Source: Blautia sp. An81 (GTDB taxonomy: Bacteria > Bacillota > Clostridia > Lachnospirales > Lachnospiraceae). Taken from it: a stretch of 64,000 nucleotides of DNA. The translations under genes and the position numbers were made by a program. The stretch is from the NCBI RefSeq assembly GCF_002161285.1, contig NZ_NFHH01000004.1, forward strand, positions 185,500 through 249,499, given 5' to 3'. Each line of letters begins with the position of its first letter. The first letter of the stretch is position 1. Shown here piece after piece: positions 53,901 through 63,500 of the stretch. Under the pieces are notes generated by a model that was not told the origin of the DNA, searched no databases, and saw only the letters and a program-made list of their open reading frames with translations.

Positions 53901-55050
53901 GATGGGCAGCTACTATGTGCAGGAAATCAGCACGAACTCCGCTTATCTGAAAGATGATACCAAATACCCCGTTGTCTTTGAGTACGCAGGTCAGGAAACC
54001 GCACTGGTGTCCATCACTGCCAACGAGGGCGAAGCCATTGAAAACGACCTGATTTATGGCGCAGTCAGCGGTAAGAAGTACGATGAGGACGGGAACGCTT
54101 TAGGCGGTGCGCTCATCGGTATCTTTAAGACGGGTACGGAAGAATTTACAGCCGAAACAGCGATCCAGACGACCACATCAGCCGATGACGGTAGTTTTTC
54201 TTTTGAAAAAGTGCCTTACGGGGCTTGGATTATCCGTGAGATTGAAAGCCCGACAGGTTTTGTACTCTCCGATGAGGAAATCCCCGTGACCATTGGCAGC
54301 GTGGACGAAGTTGTGGAAGTCGAGCTTGTCAATGAGTTCATCACGGGCAGCATCGAACTGACCAAGGTGGACGAGGACTATCCCGACAACAAGCTGACGG
54401 GTGCGGTCTTTGAAGTCTATGCTGACAAGAACGGGGACGGGAAACTGGACGATGGCGACGAGCTTTTAGGAGAAATGGCGGAGCTTGGCGATGGCGTGTA
54501 CCAGATGAGCGACCTGCGCTATGGCAAGTACCTTGTCCGTGAGACAAAAGCTCCCGAAGGCTTCCTGCTCGATACCAATGTCTATCCCGTATCCATTGAG
54601 GAAGATGGGAAGATTTATACAGTTGAGAATGAGGCAGGCGTCGGCTTTATCAATGCAGCCCAGAAAGGCTCTTTAAAGATCGTCAAGACTTCCTCTGACG
54701 GTAAGGTGGAGGGCTTCTCTTTCCGGGTAACTGGAAAAGATTATGACCAGACCTTTACAACCGATGCCAATGGCGAAATCCTCATTGAAGGCTTGCGCAT
54801 TGGCGAATACACCGTGTCCGAGGTCAGCGACGATGCTTCCGCAGGCTATATCCTGCCCGCCGAAAAGCAGGCAACCGTCAAGACCGATGCCACGACCATC
54901 GTGGAGATGCACAATGAGCTGAGGGAAACCCCGAAAACGGGCGATGACTTCAACCCTGCGCTCTGGGCAGGTCTGGCGGCTGTTTCCGCGATTGGCGCAG
55001 GCGTTTTAGGATTTGTCGGCTTTAAGAACAGAAAGAAAAAGGAGGACTAA
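50905..55050 (+). CDS. Thioester-domain / SpaA-repeat surface adhesin with sortase signal
   Basis: A 1381-residue surface protein. Signal peptide: residues 1-32 (ends TTAFAA). Next is a thioester domain of the TQXA type, with Cys83 in DAFCIQPG and Gln142 in ATQTLIWEF; these two can form a Cys-Gln thioester that bonds covalently to host amines. About ten SpaA/CnaB-type repeats follow (starts such as GTIALKKTSEDG, GSLEVVKTSEDS, GSIELTKVDEDY, GSLKIVKTSSDG), likely stabilised by Lys-Asn isopeptide bonds. The C-terminus has the sortase motif TPKTGDD, a hydrophobic helix and KNRKKKED. It is a fibre-like adhesin carried by the ICE. CAGGAGGTAACT is the ribosome binding site. Host attachment or mating-pair contact are both possible. 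Confidence 0.92.
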   Translation: MKFPKLFKRAAAVLMAAVTTLSVLPATTAFAAGDIGTISFTHTYDRNVNAMRYNSSAVFDGYTAGGTGNYKYRMYVDGDDAFCIQPGVPLRTGNTLKKNSSETWNALSANQKKAVGLALLYGYQGNRNNLSGSDDEKWLATQTLIWEFVTGCRESTGSYQQTSQKAYSLHFGSNYPNSGAVEVYNQIVSLMSRHNTIPSFMSGGANDITKELSYQDGKYTLTLTDNNGVLSEYSFASSDSKVSVAKSGNQLIITSETAFDGTVRITATRSNVPTVSSSAKMIAYGDPSLQDVVTGVENADAVRAYLNVETPTGTIALKKTSEDGVVAGISFVIKGEKNFNKTVTTDENGNITVEGLFPGTYTVTEQSIDKYEPQETQTITLIGGKTTTVNFNNTLKRGSLEVVKTSEDSLVEGVTFHLYGTSLSGLAVDEYAVTDADGVARFENVLISGNTPYVLEEVDTAVRYVVPASQTAPIEWNKVTERSFTNILKKFNVTVTKTDAETGTPQGDASLAGAVYGIYKGEELIDTYTTDENGQFTTDYYVCGDDWSIREISPSEGYLLDETIHHVGAEPELYTVERNTTKNDVNEQVIKGNIAIIKHTDDGETQIETPEEGAVFEVFLKSAGSYGDAKESERDILTCDENGFAQTKDLPYGIYTVKQTSGWEGRELMKPFDVFINSDGQTYRYLINNANFESYIKIVKKDAETGNTIPYAGAGFQIYDPNGELVTMTYTYPEVTTIDTFYTTADGDLITPQTLEYGKGYSLVEVQAPYGYVLNSDPVYFDVVQEDSAEESGITVIEVVRENVAQKGTITVEKTGEIFSTVAGDKGLYQPIFSASGLEGAVYEITAAEDIYTLDGTLRASKGEVVDTITTGADGTAKSKELYLGRYEVRETKAPYGMVLNGETHTVELVYAGQEVAVTETSTSFYNERQKVEIDLIKSLEVDEAYGVGNNGEIFDVSFGLYAAEELTAADGTTIPADGLIEVITLDENGHGKAISDLPMGSYYVQEISTNSAYLKDDTKYPVVFEYAGQETALVSITANEGEAIENDLIYGAVSGKKYDEDGNALGGALIGIFKTGTEEFTAETAIQTTTSADDGSFSFEKVPYGAWIIREIESPTGFVLSDEEIPVTIGSVDEVVEVELVNEFITGSIELTKVDEDYPDNKLTGAVFEVYADKNGDGKLDDGDELLGEMAELGDGVYQMSDLRYGKYLVRETKAPEGFLLDTNVYPVSIEEDGKIYTVENEAGVGFINAAQKGSLKIVKTSSDGKVEGFSFRVTGKDYDQTFTTDANGEILIEGLRIGEYTVSEVSDDASAGYILPAEKQATVKTDATTIVEMHNELRETPKTGDDFNPALWAGLAAVSAIGAGVLGFVGFKNRKKKED

Positions 55051-55053
55051 GGA

Positions 55054-55146
55054 ATGGACGCTAAGACCATCATTGCCATCGTGCTTGTGGCGTTTATCGT
55101 AGGCGCAGCCATATGGCTCAATATCCGTAACAGAAAGAAGAAGTAA
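55054..55146 (+). CDS. 30-residue single-pass membrane peptide
   Basis: ATG 55054 to TAA 55146 encodes 30 residues: MDAKT, a hydrophobic helix IIAIVLVAFIVGAAIWL, then NIRNRKKK. AAGGAGG lies 12 bases before, within the end of the adhesin gene, and the ATG is three bases past that stop. The short cytoplasmic or external head, one helix and a basic tail fit a small membrane peptide, possibly cooperating with the adhesin or with membrane machinery. It is conserved enough in layout to look real, but function is unknown. Confidence 0.6.
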   Translation: MDAKTIIAIVLVAFIVGAAIWLNIRNRKKK

Positions 55147-55154
55147 GTGCGAAG

Positions 55155-55181
55155 GGGGCGGCGTTTTCATGCCGCCCCTTT
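55155..55181 (+). terminator. Hairpin after the adhesin operon
   Basis: GGGGCGGC-GTTTTCAT-GCCGCCCC followed by TTT. The short T tract suggests partial termination. Confidence 0.65.
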
Positions 55182-55201
55182 CCCATATATGGAGGTCAGA
55201 A

Positions 55202-55504
55202 ATGAGATACCTGAAAACCATTGAACGGAAAGTCAGGACGATTTTGGCGAAGAATGAGGACGCCCGGAATGACGATATGGTGCTGTACCTCGTTTTGTGC
55301 AATGCCTGCCTGAAAGATGCGGGAGCTTTGCCCCTTGCGGAGATTATGACGCAGTACAAATATCTGGGGCTTCCGAGCTTTGAGAGTGTCAGCAGGACAA
55401 GGCGGAAGCTGCAGGCACGGTATCCAGAGCTTGCGGGGAGCCGCCCCGTGCGCAAAAAACGCAGCGCAGGCGAACACGATTACCGCAGATACGCCAAAGA
55501 ATAA
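55202..55504 (+). CDS. Small conserved ICE protein, 100 residues
   Basis: A 100-residue basic protein of unknown function typical of Tn1549-like elements. It is predicted helical (MRYLKTIERKVRTILAKNE, DDMVLYLVLCNACLKD, ESVSRTRRKLQARYPELAG) with a charged tail. The arrangement LPLAEIMTQYKYLGLPSFESVSRTRRKL looks like a helix-turn-helix, so DNA binding is possible. The start follows TGGAGGTCAGAA; an upstream start at 55169 would overlap the preceding hairpin. Confidence 0.68.
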   Translation: MRYLKTIERKVRTILAKNEDARNDDMVLYLVLCNACLKDAGALPLAEIMTQYKYLGLPSFESVSRTRRKLQARYPELAGSRPVRKKRSAGEHDYRRYAKE

Positions 55505-55515
55505 GGAGGCTGCCT

Positions 55516-55791
55516 ATGGACGAAGAAAAACGCATAAATGGCGGTTATGAAATCATGGAGAGTTGTAAAATCGGGAACAACGAGCTTGTCATCGGTCATA
55601 ACGCCAAAGCCCCCAACCCGTATGTGTGTTGGTACTGCAAAGACGGATCGGATTATTTCTGGGGATATTACTGCAATCAGCTATCCGAAGCAAGGGAAAA
55701 GCTGATAGAGCGATACCAGAGGGAGTGCCGCCTGCCCTATAACAATCCCCCGTCCCAGAAAGAAAAAAGCGGGGATGACCGTGAGCGATAA
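55516..55791 (+). CDS. Small ICE protein with N-terminal EEKR-GGYEI motif
   Basis: A 91-residue acidic/aromatic protein I do not recognise. The opening MDEEKRINGGYEIMESCKIGNNELVIGHN resembles the start of the larger protein at 55920 (SEEKRMVGSYEVEQSIFIGEKEVLFG), so the two share a domain. WYCKDGSDYFWGYYCNQL is rich in Trp/Tyr/Cys. AAGGAGGCTGCCT is the ribosome binding site. It ends 17 bases inside the next small ORF. Confidence 0.68.
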   Translation: MDEEKRINGGYEIMESCKIGNNELVIGHNAKAPNPYVCWYCKDGSDYFWGYYCNQLSEAREKLIERYQRECRLPYNNPPSQKEKSGDDRER

Positions 55792-55927
55792 GAAACGATA
55801 TGACTGTACGACCTGCCCTTATCCCCGATACAAGGACGGGTCAGTGATCTTTTGCGATGTGTGTATGCGCAGGATTTTAGACGAACAGAAAGCAAAAAAG
55901 CAAGGAAAGGAGCAGCGTGATGAGTGA
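55775..55927 (+). CDS. 50-residue zinc-ribbon-like protein
   Basis: ATG 55775 to TGA 55927 gives 50 residues with two Cys pairs: YDCTTCPYP and FCDVCMRR, 19 residues apart, as in a small zinc ribbon, then a basic Lys/Gln tail (AKKQGKEQRDE). A GTG at 55781 is another possible start. It overlaps the preceding gene by 17 bases and the following one by 8, in the compact style of this operon. The Cys spacing is the main support; function is unknown. Confidence 0.6.
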   Translation: MTVSDKKRYDCTTCPYPRYKDGSVIFCDVCMRRILDEQKAKKQGKEQRDE

Positions 55928-56522
55928 AGAAAAACGGATGGTCGGCTCTTACGAGGTGGAGCAAAGCATCTTTATCGGAGAAAAAGAAGTGCTGTTTGGC
56001 GTCAGCAAAAAGGAGGAATACCCTTTTATGGTCTGCTACTGCGATTACAACAATCCCCTCTCTGCCCCGTGGTACACGGAAGCAGTCGGGACAGATGATT
56101 ATCTGGAAGCAATGGAGCTTTTCTGTGACCGGGTGCAGGCTCAGATTGTCCTGACCCGTAGTGAGCAGGAGAAATTTAAGTTTGATAAAACACCGTTTAC
56201 CGCCGCTGACTGTATCCCGGATAAGAAAAGCGAGAGCATCATCGGGAAAGTCGTCGTGATAGACGCTGAGCCGAAACGGTATGAATACCGACACGCCGCC
56301 TATCAGCTCGTCCTTGCCGATGGCGGCAACGGTGCGTCCGGCGGCAGAGGTCAGGCGGTCTTTGGGACTTACCTTGCCACGGGCGAACGCAGCCGATGGG
56401 AACGGTATGATGTCCTCGGAGAAATCCGCCCGGAGCGTATGCCGCAGTGGGCGAAGGAAGCCCTGAACGCCATACAAAATCAGGAAAAGGCGAAAAAGCC
56501 CCACAGCAGGGAGGAACGCTGA
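55920..56522 (+). CDS. ICE hypothetical protein, 200 residues
   Basis: A 200-residue soluble protein. Its first ~90 residues form the same domain as the 91-residue protein upstream (EEKRMVGSYEV; MVCYCDYNNPLSAPWYTEA). The second part (IGKVVVIDAEPKRYEYRHAAYQLVLADGGNGA to RPERMPQWAKEALNAI) looks like a small beta-rich domain typical of proteins that accompany mobile-element polyproteins. GGAAAGGAGCAGCG is the ribosome binding site of ATG 55920. No enzyme motif is seen. Confidence 0.68.
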   Translation: MSEEKRMVGSYEVEQSIFIGEKEVLFGVSKKEEYPFMVCYCDYNNPLSAPWYTEAVGTDDYLEAMELFCDRVQAQIVLTRSEQEKFKFDKTPFTAADCIPDKKSESIIGKVVVIDAEPKRYEYRHAAYQLVLADGGNGASGGRGQAVFGTYLATGERSRWERYDVLGEIRPERMPQWAKEALNAIQNQEKAKKPHSREER

Positions 56523-56523
56523 T

Positions 56524-57219
56524 ATGGAGATACGCCCCCTGACCTTATCCGAACAGAAATACACCTATGCCCAGAGTACGCAGATCAGCGGGCAGACGGG
56601 AAATATCGGGCATCTCCGTGGCGACTTTGCCCACTCCGGCTATGGTTTTTATACCACTTGGTTTGATAACCGGGCACAGTGGAAAACAGATGAGTTTAAG
56701 TCGGGGCTTGATGCGGTTATTAACGGGCTGCGTGAGGATAAGATGCCCCTGCACAACCGCTATGATCTGACTGACTTTTGCAGGCAACATAAAGACAGTG
56801 CCTTTCCGGGGAATTACTGCACGGAGTATGGCTTCCGGGTGGATACGGAAAAACATGCTTTCCTCTTGCGGTGCAACCCCTCAAAGGGCGATTACAATTT
56901 TTACTGCTTCTGCTATGTGAAGGACTGGCTTGACAGACACATCGGGAAAGCCGAGCAGGGTATCCGCTTTATCGACCCTAATTACAAGGAGCTGTTTCGC
57001 ATCCCTGATGGCGGGAAAATCGTCATCACGACCTCATGGGGAGAAAAGATGGAGCGTACCTGCCGCTTTATTGACGAGTACCATACGGAAATCGGCGGCA
57101 ACCTCTACCATATCTGCGAGTTTGCCGAGCGTATGGCACACAACGGGGCGACCTATGAGCCGAAGCAGGCGGATGCGCCGCCCCGGAAAGAAGCAAAACA
57201 CAAGGACTATGAACGATAA
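56524..57219 (+). CDS. ICE hypothetical protein, 231 residues (polyvalent-protein-associated type)
   Basis: A 231-residue soluble protein. The N-terminal part begins MEIRPLTLSEQKYTYAQS and includes HLRGDFAHSGYGFYTTWF; the C-terminal part (IPDGGKIVITTSWGEKMERTCRFIDEYH to LYHICEFAERM) looks like the LPD28-type domain seen beside large polyvalent proteins of conjugative elements. This assignment is tentative. The tail is Lys/Pro rich. It starts one base after the previous stop and is part of the same operon, leading to the giant helicase. It may support transfer or act on the DNA, but the sequence does not say. Confidence 0.65.
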   Translation: MEIRPLTLSEQKYTYAQSTQISGQTGNIGHLRGDFAHSGYGFYTTWFDNRAQWKTDEFKSGLDAVINGLREDKMPLHNRYDLTDFCRQHKDSAFPGNYCTEYGFRVDTEKHAFLLRCNPSKGDYNFYCFCYVKDWLDRHIGKAEQGIRFIDPNYKELFRIPDGGKIVITTSWGEKMERTCRFIDEYHTEIGGNLYHICEFAERMAHNGATYEPKQADAPPRKEAKHKDYER

Positions 57220-57232
57220 GGAGGATGGAAAA

Positions 57233-57439
57233 ATGGCAGTCAACCCGAAAGCCATTAAAGTCTTGAATAAGGTCTTGGATGCGGGATTTACTGATGAAAA
57301 AGCCATTGCCGCCATGACGATTGACGACATTTTGAACATGCAGGGCGTCACGGTTGCGGACATCAGTATCATCAACGAGCTGCAGAAAAGCATTAAGGCG
57401 AACAAGGTCATCTCCTTTCTGGGAGGTGGCGGACAGTGA
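57233..57439 (+). CDS. Small conserved ICE protein, 68 residues
   Basis: A 68-residue helical protein (AIKVLNKVLDAGFTDEKAIAAM, DDILNMQGVTVADISIINELQ, SIKANKVISFLGGG) that I recognise as a recurring small ORF of Tn1549-like elements just before the helicase gene. The fold looks like a small HTH or helical bundle. AAGGAGGATGGAAAA supports ATG 57233; an ATG at 57209 is also in frame. It overlaps the next 16-codon ORF at GTGA. Confidence 0.7.
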   Translation: MAVNPKAIKVLNKVLDAGFTDEKAIAAMTIDDILNMQGVTVADISIINELQKSIKANKVISFLGGGGQ

Positions 57440-57486
57440 GTACGGAGCTGATCGACCGTATAACTATTAATAATTTAGAACGATAA
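57436..57486 (+). CDS. 16-residue ORF before the helicase gene
   Basis: GTG 57436 overlaps the TGA of the previous gene (GTGA) and runs to TAA 57486: MSTELIDRITINNLER. It ends 14 bases before the helicase ATG. It may be a translational-coupling ORF or the stump of a deleted gene. Confidence 0.35.
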   Translation: MSTELIDRITINNLER

Positions 57487-57500
57487 GGAGGTGCAGATAA

Positions 57501-60500
57501 ATGGCTGCGAAGTATCAGCTCATCACGGAGCTGTATCAGCGTACAAGCGCAGGTATTGCCAGAAATGCGCAGGCGTGGCAGGGCTTTTTAGCCTCTGCCT
57601 GCCGCAATTATAAGTGCCGCTTTGACGAGCAGGTTTTGATTTATGCGCAGCGCCCTGACGCCACTGCTGTCGCAAAACTGGAGACTTGGAATACCATGTT
57701 TAAGCGGTGGGTCAACAAGGACAGCAAGGGCATCGCTGTATTCGACCCGAAGGGACGCAGGAATACGCTGAAATACTATTTTGATATTTCCGATACCCAC
57801 GAAGGCTATTATGGCAGCCGCCTCGTTCCCATCTGGCAGATGGATGAGCGATACGAGCAGGCTGTTATCGAAAGGCTCTCTGACCGCTTTGGGGATATTG
57901 AGGGAAGCGACCTCGCTTCTGCCCTGATGGAGACATCAAAGAACGCTGTGGAGGATCACCTGCCTGACTATCTGGAAGAACTTAAGAACTGGAGAACGGA
58001 CAGCTTTTTAGAAGAACTGGACGACCTCAATCTGGAGGTCAGTTACAGAAGGCTTGCCGAAAACAGCGTTGCTTTTATGCTGTTTACCCGCTGTGGTCTG
58101 GATACGGAGCTGTTCTTTGAACGGGAGGACTTTGCGGACATCGTAAATTTCAATACGCCCGCCACCATCAATGCCATAGGCATTGCCACGAGCGATATAG
58201 CGGAAATGGCACTGCGGGAGATCTCCCTGACCATCCGAACTGTGCAATTAGAGGAAAGACAGCAAAACCGCACATTTGCAGACCCCGGACAGAGCCACTA
58301 TGATAGAAGCAGGAAACAACCCGAAAGGAGCGATGATAATGAACGAAATCACTTACAGCAGGGAGGGCGATTATCTTATTCCCGACCTCACATTACCGAC
58401 AGAGCCAGAAATTCCGCTTGGCAGATACGCTATGATGCACCGGGATTATCTGGAGCAGCACAGACGGGTAACTTATCTCAATCTGCTGACCTCGAACAGC
58501 CTGAACAGCCACCTGCACGAAGTGGAACAGACCGCACTGGCGAGACTGGAGCTTCTGACGAAGCAGCTCTGCAGGGAGCAGGGCGTGACCGAGGAACTGA
58601 AAGAGAAAGCACCGATGCAGTGGGTCGGGCTGATGAACAGCATCCGCAGTCAGGCGGAGGAAGTCATTTTGAGCGAACTGATTTACGCCTGACACCGCAG
58701 GAAGCTGAGCCTTCCGGGGACAGTCAGGAAAGTATTGCCAATGAGGAAGAAGTCAGGGCAAATCTCCCCACCGTAGAGGAACAGATGGACGCAATAGCGC
58801 AGGCAGAGGACGAAACATCCTCTGCCTTTTCCATTTCTCAGGAGGACATAGACGATGCTCTCCAAAGCAACAGCACAGACAGCAAATACTGCATCTATCG
58901 TCAACTGACACATAGTGGGGATAAGAAAGAAAGCATTGCGCTACTAAAGGAGATATATGGTATCGGTGGGCACAGTCACACCTTCCCTGATGGCGTCGGC
59001 GGTCACATCACATACCGGGGCAACGGAATTACCCTTGACCGAAACGACAGTGACCAAGAGCTTACCCTGAGCTGGTCTAAGGTGGAAAAGCGTCTGCGGG
59101 AGCTGATCAAGGCAGACCGCTACCTCAACCCGAAAGAAAAAGACCACTATGCCGATTATCTGGAGCGTATCGAAGCCCCGCAGTATGAAGTGGACAGCCA
59201 GAGGAAAATGGCAAGGCAGCGTTTTATTGAAAGCAAACGGGAACTGCCCCCTGCGGATAAGCGGGACAGCCTTGCCCTGCGGCTTTCCGATTTTATCCGT
59301 GACCTTGACCGATACGAAAAAGACCTGCTCGATGAAGTGAGCCGCCCCGATCTTGCCGATATGACCGAAGCGCAGATGGAGCAGGCTCTTTCAGAGCCTT
59401 CCACTGTGCAAAACCTCATCGACTTCCTTGCTCTGGTGCAGCGTAAGACTGCCAGTGTTTACAGCCGCAGCAACGGGTATCGGTTTTCACAGGAGCTGAC
59501 GGAGCTGTACCCTGTCCGCTATGTGTTCCACGAGGACGACCGGGTATTCCTCGGCGCAGATGAGTATGAGGTCATGGCGTTCTCCGAGGACGCTGTTTCT
59601 TTGCGTAATGTGGAGTTCCCGCTGTTTGGCAAGGAAATGAGCCGGACGGATTTTGAGGAAAAGCTCAGGGAAAACCCTGCCAACGACCATCTGAAAGTCA
59701 TCGTGACTGAGAGCCAGAAAAAAGAGACACCTGCCGAAAAGCAGCCGGACAGCCTTACCTTTTCCATTGGTTTTTCCGAACACCCTGCTTTTTATGACCG
59801 GGAACTGAATGACCGCTATACGGATTTGAGTTTTGCCCTCGGAAACCGTCTGCTCGGTATTCTGGACGAAAAGCAGCACAGGGAAAGACAGGACGAAAGC
59901 AAGGAGGTTGGTTGGTATCATAAGACCGACTTTGCAATCAAAGCAGTCATTAATGGAGAGGAATTTAACTATGATGGACGCTTTGACATTGGCGATGGCG
60001 AAGGCGACCTGATCGCCCATATCCGAAACTTTTACGAATATTCCCTCTCCCCTGACTGCCCCTTTATCCCAGAATGGAAACGACAGGGCGAGGATTACTA
60101 CCGGGAGCATATGGAAAGCCTGCGGTGGGGACGGGATGTGTTCATCCCCTATTTGGAGCAGCATACGGAGTTATCCCAAGAGGACGAAAAGCTGCTTGCT
60201 GAGATTATGGCGACAGAGGGCGAATGGTTCAGAGTCCCGGAGGATACGGAAACCGACCTTGAGCTGACACAGCCGGAACAGCCGACCAATGCCGACCTGA
60301 TCGGGACGGAGCTTACCATAGACAACCGCCGCTATCGCATTGAAAGCGTGGGAGAAATCAGCGGAGATGTGTCCATGCGTGACATCACATTCCAGAATGA
60401 GGCAGGCTTCCTCGTCAACCGGGTGGAGAAAATCAGCTATATCCGCAGACTTTTAGAGCAGGCGCAGCCGCAGGAAGAATGGATGCGTCAGGCGAAAGAC

Positions 60501-63500
60501 CTGATTGACGCTTTTCTCCGTGAGGAATATGACAGCGATGTGGGGGCAGATTACCATAACCTGTCCCGTGTGGATATTGCCTATACCACTTCTTCTGACG
60601 ATGTGCATGAGCTACAAATCAGCGCAGACCTGCTTCATTTCAGACTGGACACCTATATCGACAACCGTCTGTCTGCGAGTAAGCAGTACCAAAGCCTTGA
60701 GGATATGGTAAAAAATTGTCTGCCCCATCTGGACTTTAGCGAGATGGTTGCCGATGCGGAAATTCTGGCAGAGGCGTTGGAACAAAAAGAAACGCAGGCA
60801 CAGTTACCACCCGAAAAAGAAAAAACGGAGACGCCTGCCAATCTGCGCAGGAATTACCGCATTACCGACGACGCTTTAGGTGTTGGCAGCGCAAAAGAAA
60901 AGTTCCGCAATAATATGGCGGCTATCCGCCTTTTGCATGAGCTTCAGATTGAAAACCGCCTTGCCACGCCGGATGAGCAGGAAGTCCTCTCAAAGTATGT
61001 AGGCTGGGGTGGGCTTTCTATGGCATTTGACGAGCATAATGCGGCATGGGCGTCGGAATATCAGGTGCTGAAAGCGGAACTGTCCGATGCGGAATACCGT
61101 GCCGCTATGGAGTCTACCCTGACTGCCTTTTACACCCCGCCTGTGGTCATCAAAGGAATGTATGAAGCCCTTGACCGTCTGGGATACGACAAAGGAACGA
61201 TCCTTGAGCCTTCCTGCGGGACGGGCAATTTTTTTGGTCTGCTTCCTGAAAGTATGGGAGCAAGCAGGCTGTATGGTGTGGAGCTTGACCCGCTGACGGG
61301 CGAAATTGCGAAGCAGCTCTACCAGAGAGCGAGTATCGCAGTGGAGGGCTTTGAAAAGACCAACCTGCCTGATGACCACTTCGATGTGGTCATCGGCAAT
61401 GTTCCCTTTGGGGAAATCCGGGTGAATGACAGCCGCTACAACGCCCAGAAATTCCTTATCCATGATTACTTTTTCGCAAAAGCTCTGGATAAGGTACGCT
61501 CCGGCGGTGTGGTGGCGTTTATCACTTCTAAGGGAACAATGGACAAGGCAAGCCCGGAGGTACGGAAGTATATTGCCCAGAGAGCCGAGCTTTTAGCGGC
61601 GGTCAGACTGCCGGACAACACTTTTAAGGCAAACGCAGGCACGGAGGTCACGAGTGACATCCTCTTTCTGCAGAAGCGTGACCGTGTGGCGGATGTGGAG
61701 CCGGACTGGATTTATCTGGATACGGACGAGAACGGTATCACGATGAACAGCTATTTTGTGCAGCACCCGGAAATGGTACTTGGCACGATGCGGATGGAAA
61801 GCTCCCGGTTTGGTATGGACTCCGTCTGCAAAGCGGACAGCGACAGACCGTTGTCCGAGCTTCTTGCGGAAGCAGTACAGCGGATAAATGGGGAGATCAC
61901 AGAGCCAGAAAACGGGATTGACGAAATCTCAGATGAGCAGGACGCTTCTATCCCCGCCGACTCGAATGTGCGCAATTTCTCCTTTGCCCTTGTGGACGGA
62001 AAGGTCTACTTCCGAGAAAATGACCGTATGCACCCTGCCAATCTTTCCATGACCGCAGGCAACCGTGTCCGGGGGCTTGTGGAAATCAGGGATTGTGTGC
62101 GCAGACTTATCGAATACCAGACCGAGGACTATCCAGAGGAAATGATCCGCACCGAGCAGGAAAACCTGAACAGACTGTACGACGCTTACACGGAAAAGTA
62201 CGGGCTTATCAATAACCGGGGGAACTACCTTGCCTTTGCGTCGGATGAGAGCTACTTCCTCTTATGCTCCCTTGAGGTATTGGATGACGAAGGGAATTTC
62301 AAGCGGAAAGCAGATATGTTTACGAAGCGGACGATTAAGCCCCACCGTGAGGTGGTGTCCGTGGAGACTGCCAGTGAAGCCCTTGCCCTCTCTATCGGGG
62401 AGAAAGCCCGTGTTGACCTTCCCTATATGGAGCAGCTTACGGGCAGACCGCAGGAGGAACTTATCGGGGACTTGCGGGGCGTCATCTTCAAAGTGCCGAA
62501 CACCGAGCCCGCCCGCTATGTGACCGCAGACGAATATCTTTCCGGCAATGTGAGGTACAAGCTGACCGCCGCAAGGATAGCGGCAAAGGCAGACCCGGAG
62601 CTTTCCATCAATGTGGAAGCTCTGGAAAAGGTCATCCCGAAAGACCTGCCCGCCAGTGAAATCGCTGTCCGTCTGGGGACGACTTGGATACCGCAGGAGG
62701 ATATTCAGCAGTTTATGATGGAGCTTCTGACCCCGTCAAGCTATGCGGCGCAAAGGCTGAAAGTGCGTTACACCCCGATGAATGGCGATTGGTTTATCGA
62801 AAATAAGAACTCAGATGTTGGAAATGTCAAGGCGGACAGCACTTACGGTACGAAACGGGCATCCGCCTACCGTATCATTGAGGACACCTTAAACTTAAAG
62901 GACACCCGTATCTTTGACTATATTTATGACGAACACGGGAACAAAAAGGCGGTACTCAACGCAAAGGAAACCACAGCGGCGCAGGCAAAGCAGGAAGTCA
63001 TCAAGCAGGCGTTTGCCGACTGGATATGGAAAGATGCGGAGCGCAGGAGCCGCCTGACCCGTTACTACAATGACACCTTTAACAATACCCGTCCCCGTGA
63101 GTATGACGGAAGCCACATCGTGTTTGGCGGTATCAGCCCTGAAATCACGCTGCGTCCCCATCAGGTCAATGCGATTGCCCATATCCTATATGGCGGGAAC
63201 ACGCTCCTTGCCCATAAGGTAGGCGCAGGGAAAACCTTTGAGATGGTAGCCGCCGCACAGGAAAGCAAGCGGCTTGGGCTTTGCCAGAAGTCCATGTTTG
63301 TCGTGCCAAATCATCTTGTCGGGCAGTGGGCGTCGGAGTATTTGCGGCTCTATCCGAGTGCCAATATCCTTGTGACCACCAAGCAGGATTTTGAAACGGG
63401 AAATCGAAAAAAGTTCTGTGGCAGGATCGCCACGGGGGATTACGATGCGGTCATCATCGGACACAGCCAGTTTGAAAAGATACCGATGAGCATTGAAAGG

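Noticed and set aside
54000..55040. CRISPR or tandem DNA repeats in the adhesin gene
   Set aside because: The repetition is of degenerate protein domains; the DNA repeats are not identical and there are no spacers.
56930..57232. Long overlapping frame upstream of the 68-residue ICE protein
   Set aside because: It lies in another frame of the 231-residue gene, is Arg/Ser rich and lacks a start signal; only the part from 57233 is coding.
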